Origin: Microcebus murinus
Taxonomy: Eukaryota; Chordata; Mammalia; Primates; Cheirogaleidae
Reading direction: 5' to 3'
NCBI RefSeq assembly: GCF_040939455.1
Contig: NC_134115.1
Location: 23,710,727 to 23,774,726 of the forward strand
Length of the DNA: 64,000 bases
Each line of letters starts with the position of its first letter. The first letter of the stretch is position 1. The notes beneath the pieces were generated by a model, which did not search any database, had not been told where the DNA came from, and saw only the letters and a list, made by a program, of their open reading frames with translations. Below, piece after piece: positions 51,130 to 63,884 of this stretch. The translations under genes and the position numbers were made by a program.

Positions 51130-52545
51130 TGTCTGATTTTGGAAAGTGAAATACGGACCCTTGCTCCTTTCCTGCCAAAAATTGGGGTTAAAGAAGAGTC
51201 TGGCTCAGGGCCCAGTTCTGCCCTTTTTTCTGGGATTTGAATCCAGTCCCTGTTGCTCATCTATAGAATGGGCCAAATGATGAGAGTTGCTTTTTCTTAA
51301 AGGACAACCAGCCCACTTGAGCAGACAGCACTGAGAAAGGCAAAGAGCTTCCTCAGTCTCTACGCTCACAGAAGAGGCCGACTGTAAGACACCAATCGGC
51401 CAAGGAAACAGAAGTGCTGGCAGGGGTATCCATCACTCCGGAGGCGTGATAGGCCAGGAGGCCTTGCGGAGGCAGCAGCAGCACTTGTCAGAGCCCAGAA
51501 GGGCCTGGTGGAGAAAGCAGCAGGCAGTCACTTACTGCTCATTAATATTATGCACTGCAGCCGGGGGACCCCCATTTCAAAGGGAGCTCAGAGCAGCCTC
51601 AGCAGCAGTTAATGGCTCAACAACTTTTTAAACAGCTGGGGAGGTGATCCAGAAGCACTTGGAGATGGAGGGGGTAGTCAATTTTAAATCATCATGAAAT
51701 TCCTTCATGTTTAAATAATCCCCATGGCAGAAGTAGACAGAGGGTCTATGAAAAGGCATTTTCATGCTCATCCCTTTCTTATGACAAGCATTTCTTATAA
51801 GAAGGAAGCTTCAGCTTATACCTACAGGGGTCTACAGAAAGAAAAAGCGGCTGTTTGAGAAGAGATAATAATCCTACACTTCTCTCCAGAGGGCAGTTTT
51901 ATGAGAAAATTCACAATTTTATAACTGGTACATTTGATCTTGGGAAAATGGAACATGCGGAGGGTAAAACCAGTGATCTTGTTCACGTGGGCTTCCAGGC
52001 CATCAACATGCCCTCCAACCTGAAGCAGGAAGCCAGCAAGGGTTTGATCAAATTGCAAGAAACTTCAGGGGCACTGACAAGAGCAAGGTGCATAAAATAA
52101 AGGCTGAACACGTCCATTTCACATGTCCATTCAATTTTCTTTGTTTGGGTTTTGATGAACCAAACCTAGACACCTGGGTTTTTTAGAATTATAACTGTGA
52201 ATCTAAGATATTGTTCCAGGTCATAAGCCCTCTGCTCCCATTCCTAGTTGGTCCTTGGCATTCTTGTCATAGTGCATGTTCTTTCTACCCCCCGGGGCTG
52301 GCTGACTAAAGTGGAAGTGGACATTTGACCCAGCTGGGGCTGGAATTTGCAATCAGATTGAGAGCCAGCAAGATCGCTTCTAAATGTAGCAGAAACTATA
52401 AGTAACCTAAGGAGCCAAGAGCTTGCTATATTTCATCATGAGGACCAGGGAAGCAGAGAAAACTAGTATTCAGAAAGGGAGAAGAATGAAGTAGATACCT
52501 ATACAGAGATAAACATGTAAGATGGAGAATTCTGAAGGCTTCCCA
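51130..52545. other. RORB: RORB intron, unique; contains a possible retro-fragment
   Basis: 51822-52100 has overlapping frames on both strands (81 codons plus, 78 minus). Neither matches a protein I know and no poly(A) or target duplication is evident. The rest is unassigned. Confidence 0.4.
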
Positions 52546-52549
52546 ATTC

Positions 52550-52700
52550 CTTGTTCCAGTACCTTCTGAAGGGTGGCTGAATTTTTGACCTTGGGTTCTA
52601 TGAGATATCTATTATTTTTATTTTTATTTATTTATTTATTTGCTTAAATTAGTTGGAGTTGGGTCCTGTTACTTGTAACCAAAGAGTCCTAATTAATACA
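52550..52700 (+). mobile_element. LTR 3'-end scrap with (ATTT)n
   Basis: gcttaaattagttggagttg, gtcctgttacttgtaacc, agagtcctaattaatacat resembles the terminal part of an ERVL/MaLR-type LTR. It includes an (ATTT)n run at 52614-52641. Confidence 0.45.
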
Positions 52701-53989
52701 TCGACTTGAAATTTGATAAGTGAGGAGCAATATCAAAGCCTCTCTTCTCAGTTACAGACGATTAATCTGATGGACAACCCTCGGAGTTTCTGGATGTTGG
52801 ACCTTTAGCGTATGCCAGCAAATTATAAATAGCTAAAATAGTTTGAAATAATCTGGCCTCTCACGGGAGATCCCTCAAGGAAACTGCCATGTGTCATGCA
52901 CTGTTCTTTCCTTGCGCCTGGCACCTAGCACCTATTCATAATAAATGTAGGTTGAAGGAGAAAACCATCCCAGGAGAGAGCTATGCTTCTTGAGTCTACA
53001 TTTGAAATTTAGAAACTTGGGGGATCTGTTGAACTGTTTTCTACAATTTTGCCTATTCTTGCATTATTTTAAAGTCTATTTACTTTCGAGAGGAAGCCTG
53101 AGGGGGGCTTTGGGGAAACTGGTTTCACTTCTGCGGTGGTTACCCAGGTATGTTAACATTATGATAAGTCACTGAGCTATACGCGGAGGACTCAGGAACT
53201 TCTCACTATGTGTGTTGTACTTTAAAAAAGTATAGACATTTTAAAGCATAAAACAAATCTCTAACTAAAAAGAAAAGGGAACGGAGAGGCTGAGACCACA
53301 AGTCACATCATTTAGGTGGGGGCCTCTCAAGCGCTCACTAGACAGGCTGTGCTGTTCAAGATGAAATTGAATCCAAATCCCTAGCCCCACCTGCTAGAAT
53401 TCTAATATAAGACCTAGTGTCTTGCAAGAAAAATAAGCAAGCTTGAGGCATAAACATTCCATCATTAATCATAGCGTAGTCTATTTTGATCTCATTGAGA
53501 AGGCAGTAAAAATCAATGTAAACGACCTTTTGCAGTTTTCATTGATTTCTCAGTGAATGTTTGCTCCATAGACTCCATCTGCAAAGAGCATGGCTGTTTT
53601 TTCTAAATCTGTAGCATAATAGTACTCCTAATGTGAGAGTGGCCAGAAATGATTTCTTTCAAGTAAAATCTCAATTATTAGTACAGAAAATAGGGTTGTT
53701 TAAGCCTTCCCACTTTTAAGCTTTTACTTAGCAACTTGGTATTGCTATAATAGAAAGACAAGCTTTCCTCTCATGTTAAGTATACAGTTTTGTTATCTTT
53801 ATGCTAGAAACAGATGTAGGAATTAAGAAGTTAGTGAACCTGTTAGCATGTATTTTTCCCAGGGGGAAATTTTTGGGAATTTTTCCCAATTCTATTGCAG
53901 TTCTCCCTGGGAAAGTGCAGGTGCCTGAGCTAGAAAGAGCCTCTTTACCGAGCCTCTCAGATATTTAGGAGCAGTTGCCCCCAAATTAA

Positions 53990-54200
53990 GAGTTCTGACA
54001 CTGGAATTGGCCCAATTTGTTTCAAATTCTGGCCCCCCATTTGCAAGCTGATTAACCTTGGGCAAGATACATAATCACTTGAAGTTTCAACTTTCTCTTT
54101 TGTAAAGAGAAGTAAAGAGAGTGTAGTTTTGAGAAATAAATGCCAATCTATTTAGAATCTATCAACACAGTGCCTGGCACATAATAAATGCTCAAGCCTT
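53990..54200 (+). mobile_element. MIR SINE
   Basis: ttgcaagctgattaaccttg, ggcaagatacataatcactt, and the end acagtgcctggcacataata; a typical MIR. Confidence 0.8.
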
Positions 54201-54670
54201 CCTAACTAACTGTCACTGATCTTTTTATCAGTCAAGTGATTCTGATCATGCACCACTTTTCATTGAAGTCATTGAGGTACTTGGTTATTTCCTCCACAGC
54301 ATGTGAACTTATATCTCATATGTTTATATATCTTACATATTTGATCTGCAGTAAATATTTGTTGAGTGAACAGAAATAATGGACCTTATAAAAACTTCTT
54401 ACTTCACCTTATTTCCATGTAAGATATTTTTTTTTTTTTTGCAGTATGAAAGCTGTCCCTACGATGTCGCATTCAGATAGTGCATTATATCCTGCAAAGT
54501 TAAGGTTGCACTGTCTAGATAGCATCTCACCTGGAAGGTGAAGGGAATGCTCAGGTCCTCACTTAGGTAAGAGGTTTTTGCTCAGACAGATTATTGGAAA
54601 TGAGAGGCTGTGTCTGAAATAGGCAGGAGAGGTGTATCTCCCTCTTATTTGAACCTCAAGGAATCTAGAT

Positions 54671-54910
54671 CAGTGATGTCCGATGGAAATATAATGTGGG
54701 CTACAGATGCAATCTAAAAATTTCTAGTAGCCACGTTAGAAAAAGAAAAAAAAAAAGAACAGATAAAATTAATTTTATAATTCATTTTATGTAACTCAAA
54801 ATACCTAAAATATTATTATTTCAACATATAATCATAAAAAGTATAAATGAAGTATTTTATATTCTTTTTTTTTTTTGCACACTGAGTCTCTGAAATTGGT
54901 GTATACAGGC
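54671..54910 (+). mobile_element. hAT-Charlie type MITE (5' part)
   Basis: Starts cagtgatgtccgatggaaat, then tctagtagccacgttagaaa, aattaattttataattcatt, and actgagtctctgaaattggt, matching a common mammalian hAT MITE (CAGTG.TGTCC.ATAGAAATATAATG type). The 3' end, including the second TIR, is missing. Confidence 0.7.
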
Positions 54911-56280
54911 TTAAAGGCTGAGGAAGGAGATCTTGCCTAGATGATGCTGCCCATGGCAAAGTAGGTCAGAAGTCAGGAAATGAAAGGGAGGCCCCTCGTT
55001 CATCTCCCTGAGGCCACGTGAAAATATGATGGGTGTGTGCTGGGGAAGGCTGGACCTTTTAAACCTGATTGTTTAGATTTAGGTCAGTCTCCTCTATCTA
55101 TGTCAGAGGAGATTGTATGGATCTGTATGGATTAGATCTTTTCAACAAGTCCAGCTTCTTCTCAGTGGTCCTGCGGGGGACCAGGAGAAAGGTCTAGTGT
55201 TTATTCTGGGGCTACGCTGTGAAAGGAGGGTGTGCCTCCTCTGAGGCCCACTTGTCGATGGCAGTGAATTAAGCAAAAGATCTGAAAAGATGAACCTCAA
55301 AGGAACAGGTTTGTCACCACATGGTCCAGTCATTCTTCTTGGCCAGGATGCACTCTTCCCACAACTAAGCCTAGATCCCCATTGCGCTTCCATGAACATG
55401 GTGTAACCTTGGACTCTAGCACTGCCTTGTGGGTGAAGGGATGTGGTGAGGACTTCTTCTTAGTCAGCATGAGCTTGGGCAGACTGACTGGAAAAGAGAG
55501 AGCAGAGAGCCCTGCAAGGGACAGGTCGTAATGCTCTGGCCAGCCAGGAATAGGAGGAAAGAGAGGAGTGAGGTGTTGACCTTCGGCAAAAGAATGACAG
55601 ACTCCTCCACATCCTAGGAGAATTAGAAAGGGTTTGTCAGCATAGAACAGAAGTGTGGTGAGGCCAGGACTCCTGGAAAGCCAGCATGGATAGCACACAT
55701 GGCGAGGCACAAGCATTGAACATTGAACCTGCTTTGAGAAGCTAACTGGAGACATGGCACTCTCAGAGCGTTACAGTTGGGGCAAAATAAGAAACAACAT
55801 TCCCTCTAAGCCTGCATACTGTAAACAGATTGGGCTTTGCCTGAGGCATACCAGGAGTTCTCTATGCCTTCCTGTTACATATATGTATAGTTAGAGAGTT
55901 TGCTATTTTCAAACTTCTCAATACAGCTTTGAGCAAGAACACATCTCTAGGAGTGTTGCATCTATTTGCAGGAGTGCTGGGAAAAAATAAATATGCTATC
56001 TAACAATATTTCATGATGCTAATCACCCAGGAGGCATGAAAGGAGGAGTGCATTGGGGGTGGCCAGCATCAAACAAGTCTCCAGCTACTGGCCTGACCCA
56101 GAGGCTGCATTTAGGAAAGGGCTGGAAACACGCACCTGAGGGCAAGGTGAGCAAAGCATACAGATCCAGGCTTTGCCCTTGGTTGTGGGTACTCTGCCAC
56201 AGCCTGGCCTTGGCTGGACCGGACCCTCCCTCTCCTCCAACTTCTGCCCCTACGTTCAGGGCAACAAGAAAGGTAGACCT

Positions 56281-56630
56281 GGCCAGGCGTGGTGGCTCAC
56301 GCCTGTAATCCTAGCACTCTGGGAGGCCGAGGCGGGCGGATTGCTTGAGGTCAGGAGTTCGAAACCAGCCTGAGCGAGACCCTGTCTCTACTAAAAAAAT
56401 CAAAAGAAATGAATTAACCAACTAAATATATATATATACAAAAAATTATCCGGGCATGGTGGCACATGCCTGTAGTCCCAGCTACTCAGGAGGCTGAGGC
56501 AGGAGGATCACTTGAGCCCAGGAGATTGAGGTTGCTGTGAGCTAGGCTGATGCCACGGCACTCACCCTAGGTTGGGCAACAAAGTGAGACTCTGTCTCAG
56601 AAAAAAAAAACAAAAAACCAAAAACAAAAT
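56281..56630 (+). mobile_element. Lemur Alu SINE, sense, perfect 9-bp TSD
   Basis: ggccaggcgtggtggctcac to gactctgtctcagaaaaaaa plus A-rich tail. Linker with an (AT)n run. Flanked by ggtagacct at 56272-56280 and 56631-56639. Confidence 0.97.
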
Positions 56631-57159
56631 GGTAGACCTAGTGACTTTTAATAGAGGAAGCCCGAGAATAGAAGTGCCAACAGTGTTCCAGTCCAAACAC
56701 TCACTGCCTTATCTCCCGCTGTTTCTCCATCCCCAGCAGTGGTCCTGCTGTTCTCAACTGAGCGGAAAAATTGCTTCACAGGCTCCAAAACTTTACAGCG
56801 TCCTTCACTCAGGAAGTAAACCTCTCAATGTGAGTCTCGGCAGCCACCACAGCCCAAGGTGGCGGACCTCCTCCTGGGAGCCTGGCAGGAACGCTGACCT
56901 CTGAACCCAGGCTGTGCAAACACTGTGTGTTTTGCAGCTTTGTGGTGGGAATATCATCCTAGGCTAGATGACCACGGCGCACAGAGAACTAACGTGGATC
57001 CGAGAGACTTGGCAACATCAGTTCTTTTCTTCACTTACTGTGACGGTAAAACATTGAAAGAGTACTTAAAACAGTCGCACTGGACCGAGCGCGGCAGGGC
57101 AAGAGAAGAGGTCCAGAGGAACCTTTGTTTTTCTTCTTTTGGGAGTCAAGGAATATCAC

Positions 57160-57310
57160 ACTGAAGAGACCTTAAAGACCATGCAGTCCAACCTACTCAT
57201 TTCCCAGACAAGAAAAGTGAAGCCCAGAGAACAGATGGGCTGCCTCCTCTAGTCATATGGGGCTTAAAAATATATATGTATATTTATTTTAAATATATAT
57301 GTATGTATTT
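57160..57310 (+). mobile_element. MIR-like remnant followed by an AT repeat
   Basis: ccatgcagtccaacctactc, atttcccagacaagaaaagt, gaagcccagagaacagatgg is MIR/L2-class. 57268-57306 is (AT)n/gtat low complexity. Confidence 0.5.
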
Positions 57311-57339
57311 TTTCATGAGTTTTAGTGAAAGTGACCAGT

Positions 57340-57560
57340 GTTATCTCATTTCCTGGCTTCTCAAATCCAGGTTCCAGCCAAATCTAACTATTATTTATAG
57401 CCCGAATATACCTTATGCTTTCCTTCCTCCATATCGTTGCCCCTGGCACTTGGAATGCCATTCTGCACACCCCAGCCTCCCAACTTCCTTCTTTTGAAAT
57501 AGTTTTCATTCACCAGTGATTAGCTCAAATATACTATCTCTTGGCTGAAAATTTCCCCGC
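57340..57560 (+). mobile_element. L2 LINE fragment
   Basis: gcccctggcacttggaatgc, cattctgcacaccccagcct, ttcattcaccagtgattagc, tcaaatatactatctcttgg: 3' region of L2, diverged. Confidence 0.6.
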
Positions 57561-57599
57561 TGAAATAAAATTTCTTCTGTCAACAACAACTACAACACA

Positions 57600-57785
57600 G
57601 CAATAGCAACTACATAATGCCTATTGTGAACTGGGCAGCTTACTTATATTTTATCTCATTTAGTCCTTGAAATAATCATATTTTGAGGTTATTGGTATGA
57701 CATTGGTACTGTCTGTAGTCACACTGTATAAATGAGGACTGAGGTACAGACAGTTTAAGTTATGTGTCCAGTCACTCAAATAGCA
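57600..57785 (+). mobile_element. MIR SINE
   Basis: acataatgcctattgtgaac, tgggcagcttacttatattt, tatctcatttagtccttgaa, aatgaggactgaggtacaga. Confidence 0.75.
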
Positions 57786-57875
57786 AGTTTATTATGTAAT
57801 AAAACTGAGAGTTTATTGTAAATATGGTGTAAATATGCCTCATTACACTGATGAGGAAAGGAAACTAGATTCTTT

Positions 57876-58164
57876 TCTTTTTTTGAGACCAAGTCTCACT
57901 CTGTTGCCCAGGCTAGAGTGCTGTGACCAGCCTAGCTCACAGCAACCTCAAACTCCTGGGCTCAAGCAATCCTTCTGCTTCAGCCTTCTGAGTAGCTGGG
58001 ACTATAGGCATGCGCCACCATGCCCGGCTCATTTTTTTCTATTTTTGGTAGAGATGGGCTCTCCCTCTTGCTCAGGCTGGTCTCGAACTCCTGAGCTCAA
58101 ATGATCCACCCACCTCAGCCTCCCAGAGTGCTAGGATTACAGGCGTGAGCCACCACGCCTGGCT
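57876..58164 (-). mobile_element. Lemur Alu SINE, antisense, perfect 15-bp TSD
   Basis: gagaccaagtctcactctgt to ggcgtgagccaccacgcctg. Target duplication gaaactagattcttt at 57861-57875 and 58165-58179. Confidence 0.97.
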
Positions 58165-58668
58165 GAAACTAGATTCTTTAAAAGTTTTTTTTTTTTTTTC
58201 CCTAACCACCCCCTCCCCAAATCAAAAACCAGATTAATATATAGGGATTGAAATCTTCTAGTTAATGGACACAGAATCCCTGAATTTTCAAACCTTCCCT
58301 AGGTTAAAGTTTAGTCAAAATTAGAAGGCACTGCTAGCTGAACTTTAACTTTCAGGAAGTGGGCATGGAGAAAGTGTGCTGGAGATCGCTCTTTTAGGAG
58401 GAAGTTCAATGACTGGGTACGATCCTCTACCTCTAACCTGAAGTCTGTGACATCTGCTCAGGGTTGAACTGGTCAGTGGTAGAAAGAGTCCTTTGCACAG
58501 CACACAGAAGGCAAGTGTATCCCCCACCCCCTGACTACTGGAGATTTAACCCGAGCCTCAGGATTTGAACACAACGTTTTGGGTATATGTGTATTTTTCT
58601 AGAGATAGGTTTCATAATGTTTACTGGATTCCCCAAGAGTTCCATGAGCAGCAAATATTAAGAATGAC

Positions 58669-58994
58669 CGGCCAGGCGCGATGGCTCACATCTGTAATCC
58701 TAGCACTCTGGAATGCCGAGGTGGGTGGATTGCTCAAGGTCAGGAGTTCAAAACCAGCCTGAGCAAGAGCACGACCCCTGTCTCTATTAAAAATAGAAAG
58801 AAATTAATTGGCCAACTAAAAATATCTAGAAAAAATTAGCCAGGCATGGTAGCATGTGCCTGTAGTCCCAGCTACTCAGGAGGCTGAGGCAGAAGGACTG
58901 CTTGAGCCCAGGAGTTTGAGGCTGCTGTGAGCTAGGCTGATGCCACAGCACTCTACCCAGGGCAACAAAGTGAGACTTTGTCTAAAAAAAGAAA
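58669..58994 (+). mobile_element. Lemur Alu SINE, sense
   Basis: ggccaggcgcgatggctcac to aacaaagtgagactttgtct with the lemur linker; approximate duplication aagaatg on both sides. Confidence 0.95.
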
Positions 58995-60639
58995 AAGAAT
59001 GGCCATTGTTTTTTTAGAAGAATTATGGAGGTAGAACTCCATGACTACGAAGGCACGGGAGCATTTCTGAAAAGATGAGAAGAATCGTGGTGGAGTGAAA
59101 CAGTTTCTCTTGAATTTAAACAAAACTATTCCTTCTGGGGAATTCGGTGAGAGGGTGTCCTATACACCACTGGTGTGTTTGTCCTCAGAGTGTTAAAGCA
59201 GCCAGGAGCTAAAAGAACTCACTTAACACTCCCGCCTCCTCCAACACTTGACAGTTGATGAGTGTGAGACTCAGACAAGTGACTTATCCGAAGCCACAGA
59301 GTTTGGAGCTGGGATAAGTGAGAATCCAGTTCTCACTTGGTTTCATGGTCAGTCCACATTCGTTCAGATAACATCCTATAAAAATGATGACTGTTACAAG
59401 AAAGGGTGCACAGAAAAACCCAATATCTACACATGGCCTTGGAAACCATGTTTTGTCATCTGACTCCAGTGTATTTTATACAAGAAATAATCTTCTTCTA
59501 ATGCATTCTCAGCTTTGCAGCATTACTTCTCTATAAGAGAAGAACTGAATTGTGTACTTTTCCCACTAAAGAGATAGAAAGGGAAGTTAAACTGATGTAT
59601 AGTCGTTGTTGCAATTTTTTTTCCTTGCCATCAGGTACATTTCATTCTTCAATTTCTCTGTCTACTTTCTACCTCAAATTCCTCAAATCACCACCAGGAC
59701 ATTGAGAGGCAGAAAGGAGTTAAGCATGCACATCCTGCCCTCCCAATGGAGTAATAATCACAATTTCACAGTGTGTTAGAATTTATGCAGTGTGTATCTC
59801 ATTTGAATCTCACAACACACCTGTACAGGAAAAGAAATTGTATTCCTCATTTTCTAGATGATGAGACCATGGTTTTCAGGCAAGCAGACAACTCCCCTAG
59901 GCAGAATAACAAAAACTTTCATCTAACTCTGGGTTTTTTAAGACTTTAATTTTAGGAGAGCAAATATGGGGACCAAAGTTTTTGGAAGATCCCAAATGCA
60001 AGAAACATCCCCCCACGTGAATTAGCTAGATGTATTTATGCACATTAAGCTACCAAGGAAGTGTAGAGACACATGCTTATGTTCACATTACAATCTTTTC
60101 TGCCCAGTGAATATGAAAACATGTTGAAGTTCTGCTCCTGACTGGGAGAAAACTGAGGTGATTTGAGCAGGTGATTTGCCCTTGACCACATAACAAGTGA
60201 AAAGTTACGTCAAAGAGAACTATCACTCTACCATGTGGAAATGTTCTTCCTAGTGATGCGTTAATTTTAACAAAATGTTACCATAATGAAGCAGCATATT
60301 TAACTCATGGGGTTTTTTTTATAGCAGTGCTGTGTATGTGCGAAGTAAAATCTGACGGTGTCTTCAAATAGAGTCTTTACCCTCCCCCTTTTTAAAATAA
60401 AGAACTTCAAGGGCAGAGTGGGAAGGTTTTAATGATAAAAATACAAAGAGTAGGATTCCTATCATCTTTATCCAAGAATAAGCTCAATTTCCTAGTTTCT
60501 TACCCTGTAAAAAATTCTAGTTCTTAAGATATAAAATAATGCGGAATATCGATCATTGAAAATTACTTCTTCCTTTTGTGATTATTTTACTTTGGTAAAC
60601 AATTTTTCTTAATACTCTTCTTAAAGATCATGATTCTTT
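58995..60639. other. RORB: RORB intron, mostly unique, MIR remnants
   Basis: MIR-like pieces near 59240-59330 and 59765-59900 (agaatttatgcagtgtgtat; tttctagatgatgagaccat). Nothing else that I can assign. Confidence 0.45.
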
Positions 60640-60989
<350 letters not shown>

Positions 60990-60999
60990 CACGATTCTT

Positions 61000-61681
61000 A
61001 ATTAAGCAGAAATTGGCAGCATGTTGCATGCATTTTTGCCCATGGGATACTTCACTATTTTGAAAGAACCTCAAGGCAAGTCCTGCATGAAGAGATTAGC
61101 ATTGGAGGGAAATTTATAAGTCATCAATCTATTGTTCCACTCTGGGTAGGACTGCCAATTCATAACACAGCCGAGAGGTGACCAGGCAGTATCTGCTAGG
61201 ATCCGACCAGTGACGGGGAGCACTGGTGGACATGCAGCAGCCCACCCCTCTGTTCAACAATTCTCATTGTTTGATGGTTCTTCCGTATTTTGAATAAATA
61301 TCTACCCACTTTTAACTTTTGCCCAGACCTGAGTCCCTAACTGGCATAGTGTTCTCCTTCTTTGCACGTGAATTTTGAAGGCTTATTTCCTTGCTCCAAG
61401 CTTTTGTTCTTCTCATGAAACACCCTCAGTTTCCTTTGATTGGTCTTCCTGTGCCTTGGGTTCAGATCTGTCATTATCACCCTTCTCTAAAAAAGCCATT
61501 CTCCTCTCTATCTATTATAATTTAACTAGTCTCCCTCTTAAAATGCATACCTCAAAATCTATGGAGCCTTTGACAACTTTCAGAAATTGTTGCTGCTGAG
61601 AAATTTCCCTTGGTTCCTAACAGGCCCCTTTTGCTCACAGCCCCCTCTTGATGGTAGTGGTCCTGTGATCTGAGGACCTAC
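61000..61681. other. RORB: RORB intron next to the exon; nothing firm
   Basis: 61270-61560 is pyrimidine-rich and might be an old L2 piece, but I could not confirm it. The donor gtaggt of the 61682 exon ends this stretch. Confidence 0.4.
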
Positions 61682-61794
61682 CTTTGCCAAGGTCTCGTCA
61701 TCCAGGTGATTCTTCTGAATCACATGTTGAAGTGCAAAATATATTTTTTCCTGAAGCTTCTGGACTTTCCTTGGTTCTATCAGCCAGGCTCGGT
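61682..61794 (-). CDS. RORB: RORB second-last coding exon (ligand-binding domain helices 10-11)
   Basis: Internal exon of 113 bp on the minus strand: acceptor ctttgtcag, donor gtaggt. It completes an Asp codon and then encodes 37 residues, [19 protein letters not shown] followed by [18 protein letters not shown]. This is the long helix 10/11 region of the ROR-beta ligand-binding domain, which forms one wall of the lipid pocket and the dimer-like surface. It ends on a codon boundary and joins the phase-0 exon at 46840 to give DDETLAK-LIAKIP without a shift. No stop or indel. The preceding exon (end of the 'LMSPD' segment) lies beyond position 64000. Confidence 0.96.
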
Positions 61795-63884
61795 CTGACA
61801 AAGGAAAAGGAATAGATAAGAAGGGGAGAGAACATAAGCTGTTTTATTTTACCAACAAGTGTCAGTGCTGAGTGTCAGACCCACTTAAAATTGCTTGGTT
61901 CCAAATTGCTTCTGAAGACAGGTCGTTGTTTGTGTAAAACACAAATATAAGCAATACCATGATGCCAGCAATGCATAATATAATGACATAGGAAATAAGT
62001 TTGGAGGAAAGGACACGATGGTTCAAACAAACTCCTTTGCTGTTTCTCATTGTCTATGACAATTTACATCTCTCATTCTTTCTTTGGACATATGCTTAGA
62101 TTTTCTTTCAAAGCAGAAGTTAGCAATTTATAAAGAAAGTGAATTATATAAGTGAAGAAAGTCTATTATATAGAAATATTTTTGGTTTCAGGATTCCTTT
62201 TCCTTTTCTCAGCTTATTCTGCCATCAGATAATAAAGCTGAAGCTATGTTATAATTTATGTAGTATGAACATGAACCAATTTCAAAAAGTTACTCCTGAG
62301 TCCTAGTTTTCCATATTGAATTTTTAAATGGTGGGTAGGATAATCCTGCCTTCCCTCCCTCTCTCCCTTTGTTCTTTCCTCCCTTCTCTTTCTTTCTCCA
62401 TCCTTTTCTCTCTTCCTTTCTCCCTCACACACTGCTTCTCCTCCCTCCATCCCTCTCTCCTTCCCTCCCTACTTCCTTCCTTCCTTTCTTTCTAGAGGCT
62501 TTATATACCATGGTGACAAAATTCAGCCCAGCATCAGTGCTTCAGGTTGGACCTTCAATGAAGAGACATCTGGAATCCTCAAATACTGAACAAATACTCA
62601 TGGAAAAGAACCTGGACATGATCCTCCTGAACACAATTCAGGTCAGGTGAGAAACTCGATTCTGTAATCCTAGACAGGACGAGGACAAGTCTAGCCAACA
62701 GTTAAGCAAACCCTTACGTAAGTGAGTACAAAAAGCCTTCAGTGACAATTGTCAATCAGAATAAATTAAGTTTCTCTCCCTCTCCCTCCCCTAAGCTGTT
62801 TGGAGCTGAATAGACAGTGGCCCTTATGTCGAGAACCCGGAGAAGGTGGGGGTGTCTAGCAGGGGATGGAGCCTACACAGGCTGGAAATCTGTCTTCCTT
62901 CCCTCTCTTTTAAAGGATGGCCCTACGCCAGGGTGCCAAAGAAGGTATTTGGAGTTGCTGAAGCTTCTCCGTGTGGGTCTGCTACCAGCACTGAAAGATT
63001 CCCCACTGGGTACAGTGAGCCAAATCTCATGCTTCCAAACTCCTCAGAATTTGATGGCGATAGTATGTTCTTTCCAGAAAAGGGCTGAACAGCTCAGCTG
63101 ATTTCTAACTCGTAAGGAACAACAGGCTACCCTTCTTCTGGGGCAGTCATTTTCACAGATCATTCAGGTTTAACATTTCATGTCTTAAATATTTGCTGCT
63201 TGACATTTACTGATTGGCCACAAACATTATCCAAAGAAGAGAGTGACTCTTTCTAATGCTTCCTTTGAACTAGCAGGAACCATCGTAAAATCATCTCGCT
63301 CATCCATAGACCCATAGGCTTAGATTTAGTCTTCTATTGAATTATTCTCAAGGGAAATAATGACATGCACTGAGAAAACGGTAGAAGGAAAATTATTTGG
63401 CATATGGTTGCTATCAGAAATAAGTGTTTCTTGTCACTTCTTCTGTCTATCTTTGTGCTTCCAGTCCTGGGAAACTTTCTAGGGTTTAAAAAAAAAAAAA
63501 AAAAAAGGCCCAGAGGAACAGCTTGATTTTAGACAGAGCCATAAAAGAAACTGTTAGTAAAAACACTCCATGTGAGAACTAATTTCCATTTTTGATAAAG
63601 CGGTTAAATAAAAAACAGCAGCAAATTCGAAAAACCCTGATAAGACCATCAATGATCATATTAAGAGTCATAAAGTCTAACAGATAAAAAGTGTAGAGGT
63701 TGGTATTGTTGGTAAATATAGGTAGAATGACATGCCAAAGGTATAAGATAATCTTATATCACAGGTAAGATTAACTTCTTCCAGCCTCATGGAAAAATAT
63801 ACTAGCATATAAGAAAGAAGATCTAGTCTCTAGAGATAAATGGGTTACAGAAGGAATGAGTCTCTCAAACTTAAAAATTAGTCA
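61795..63884 (-). other. RORB: RORB intron (partial)
   Basis: Includes a pyrimidine tract (62348-62498), a short frame after it (62505-62650) and two overlapping plus-strand frames at 62817-63101, none of which I recognise. An A18 run lies at 63489-63506. No RORB exon seen. Confidence 0.6.
62348..62498 (+). repeat. Polypyrimidine low-complexity tract
   Basis: About 150 bases, overwhelmingly C and T (ccttccctccc, tctctttctttc units). Confidence 0.9.

Noticed and set aside
55330..55755. 141-codon minus-strand frame in the RORB intron, on the RORB strand
   Set aside because: No splice sites fitting RORB and no protein family I can see; RORB reads correctly from 61682 straight to 46840 without it.
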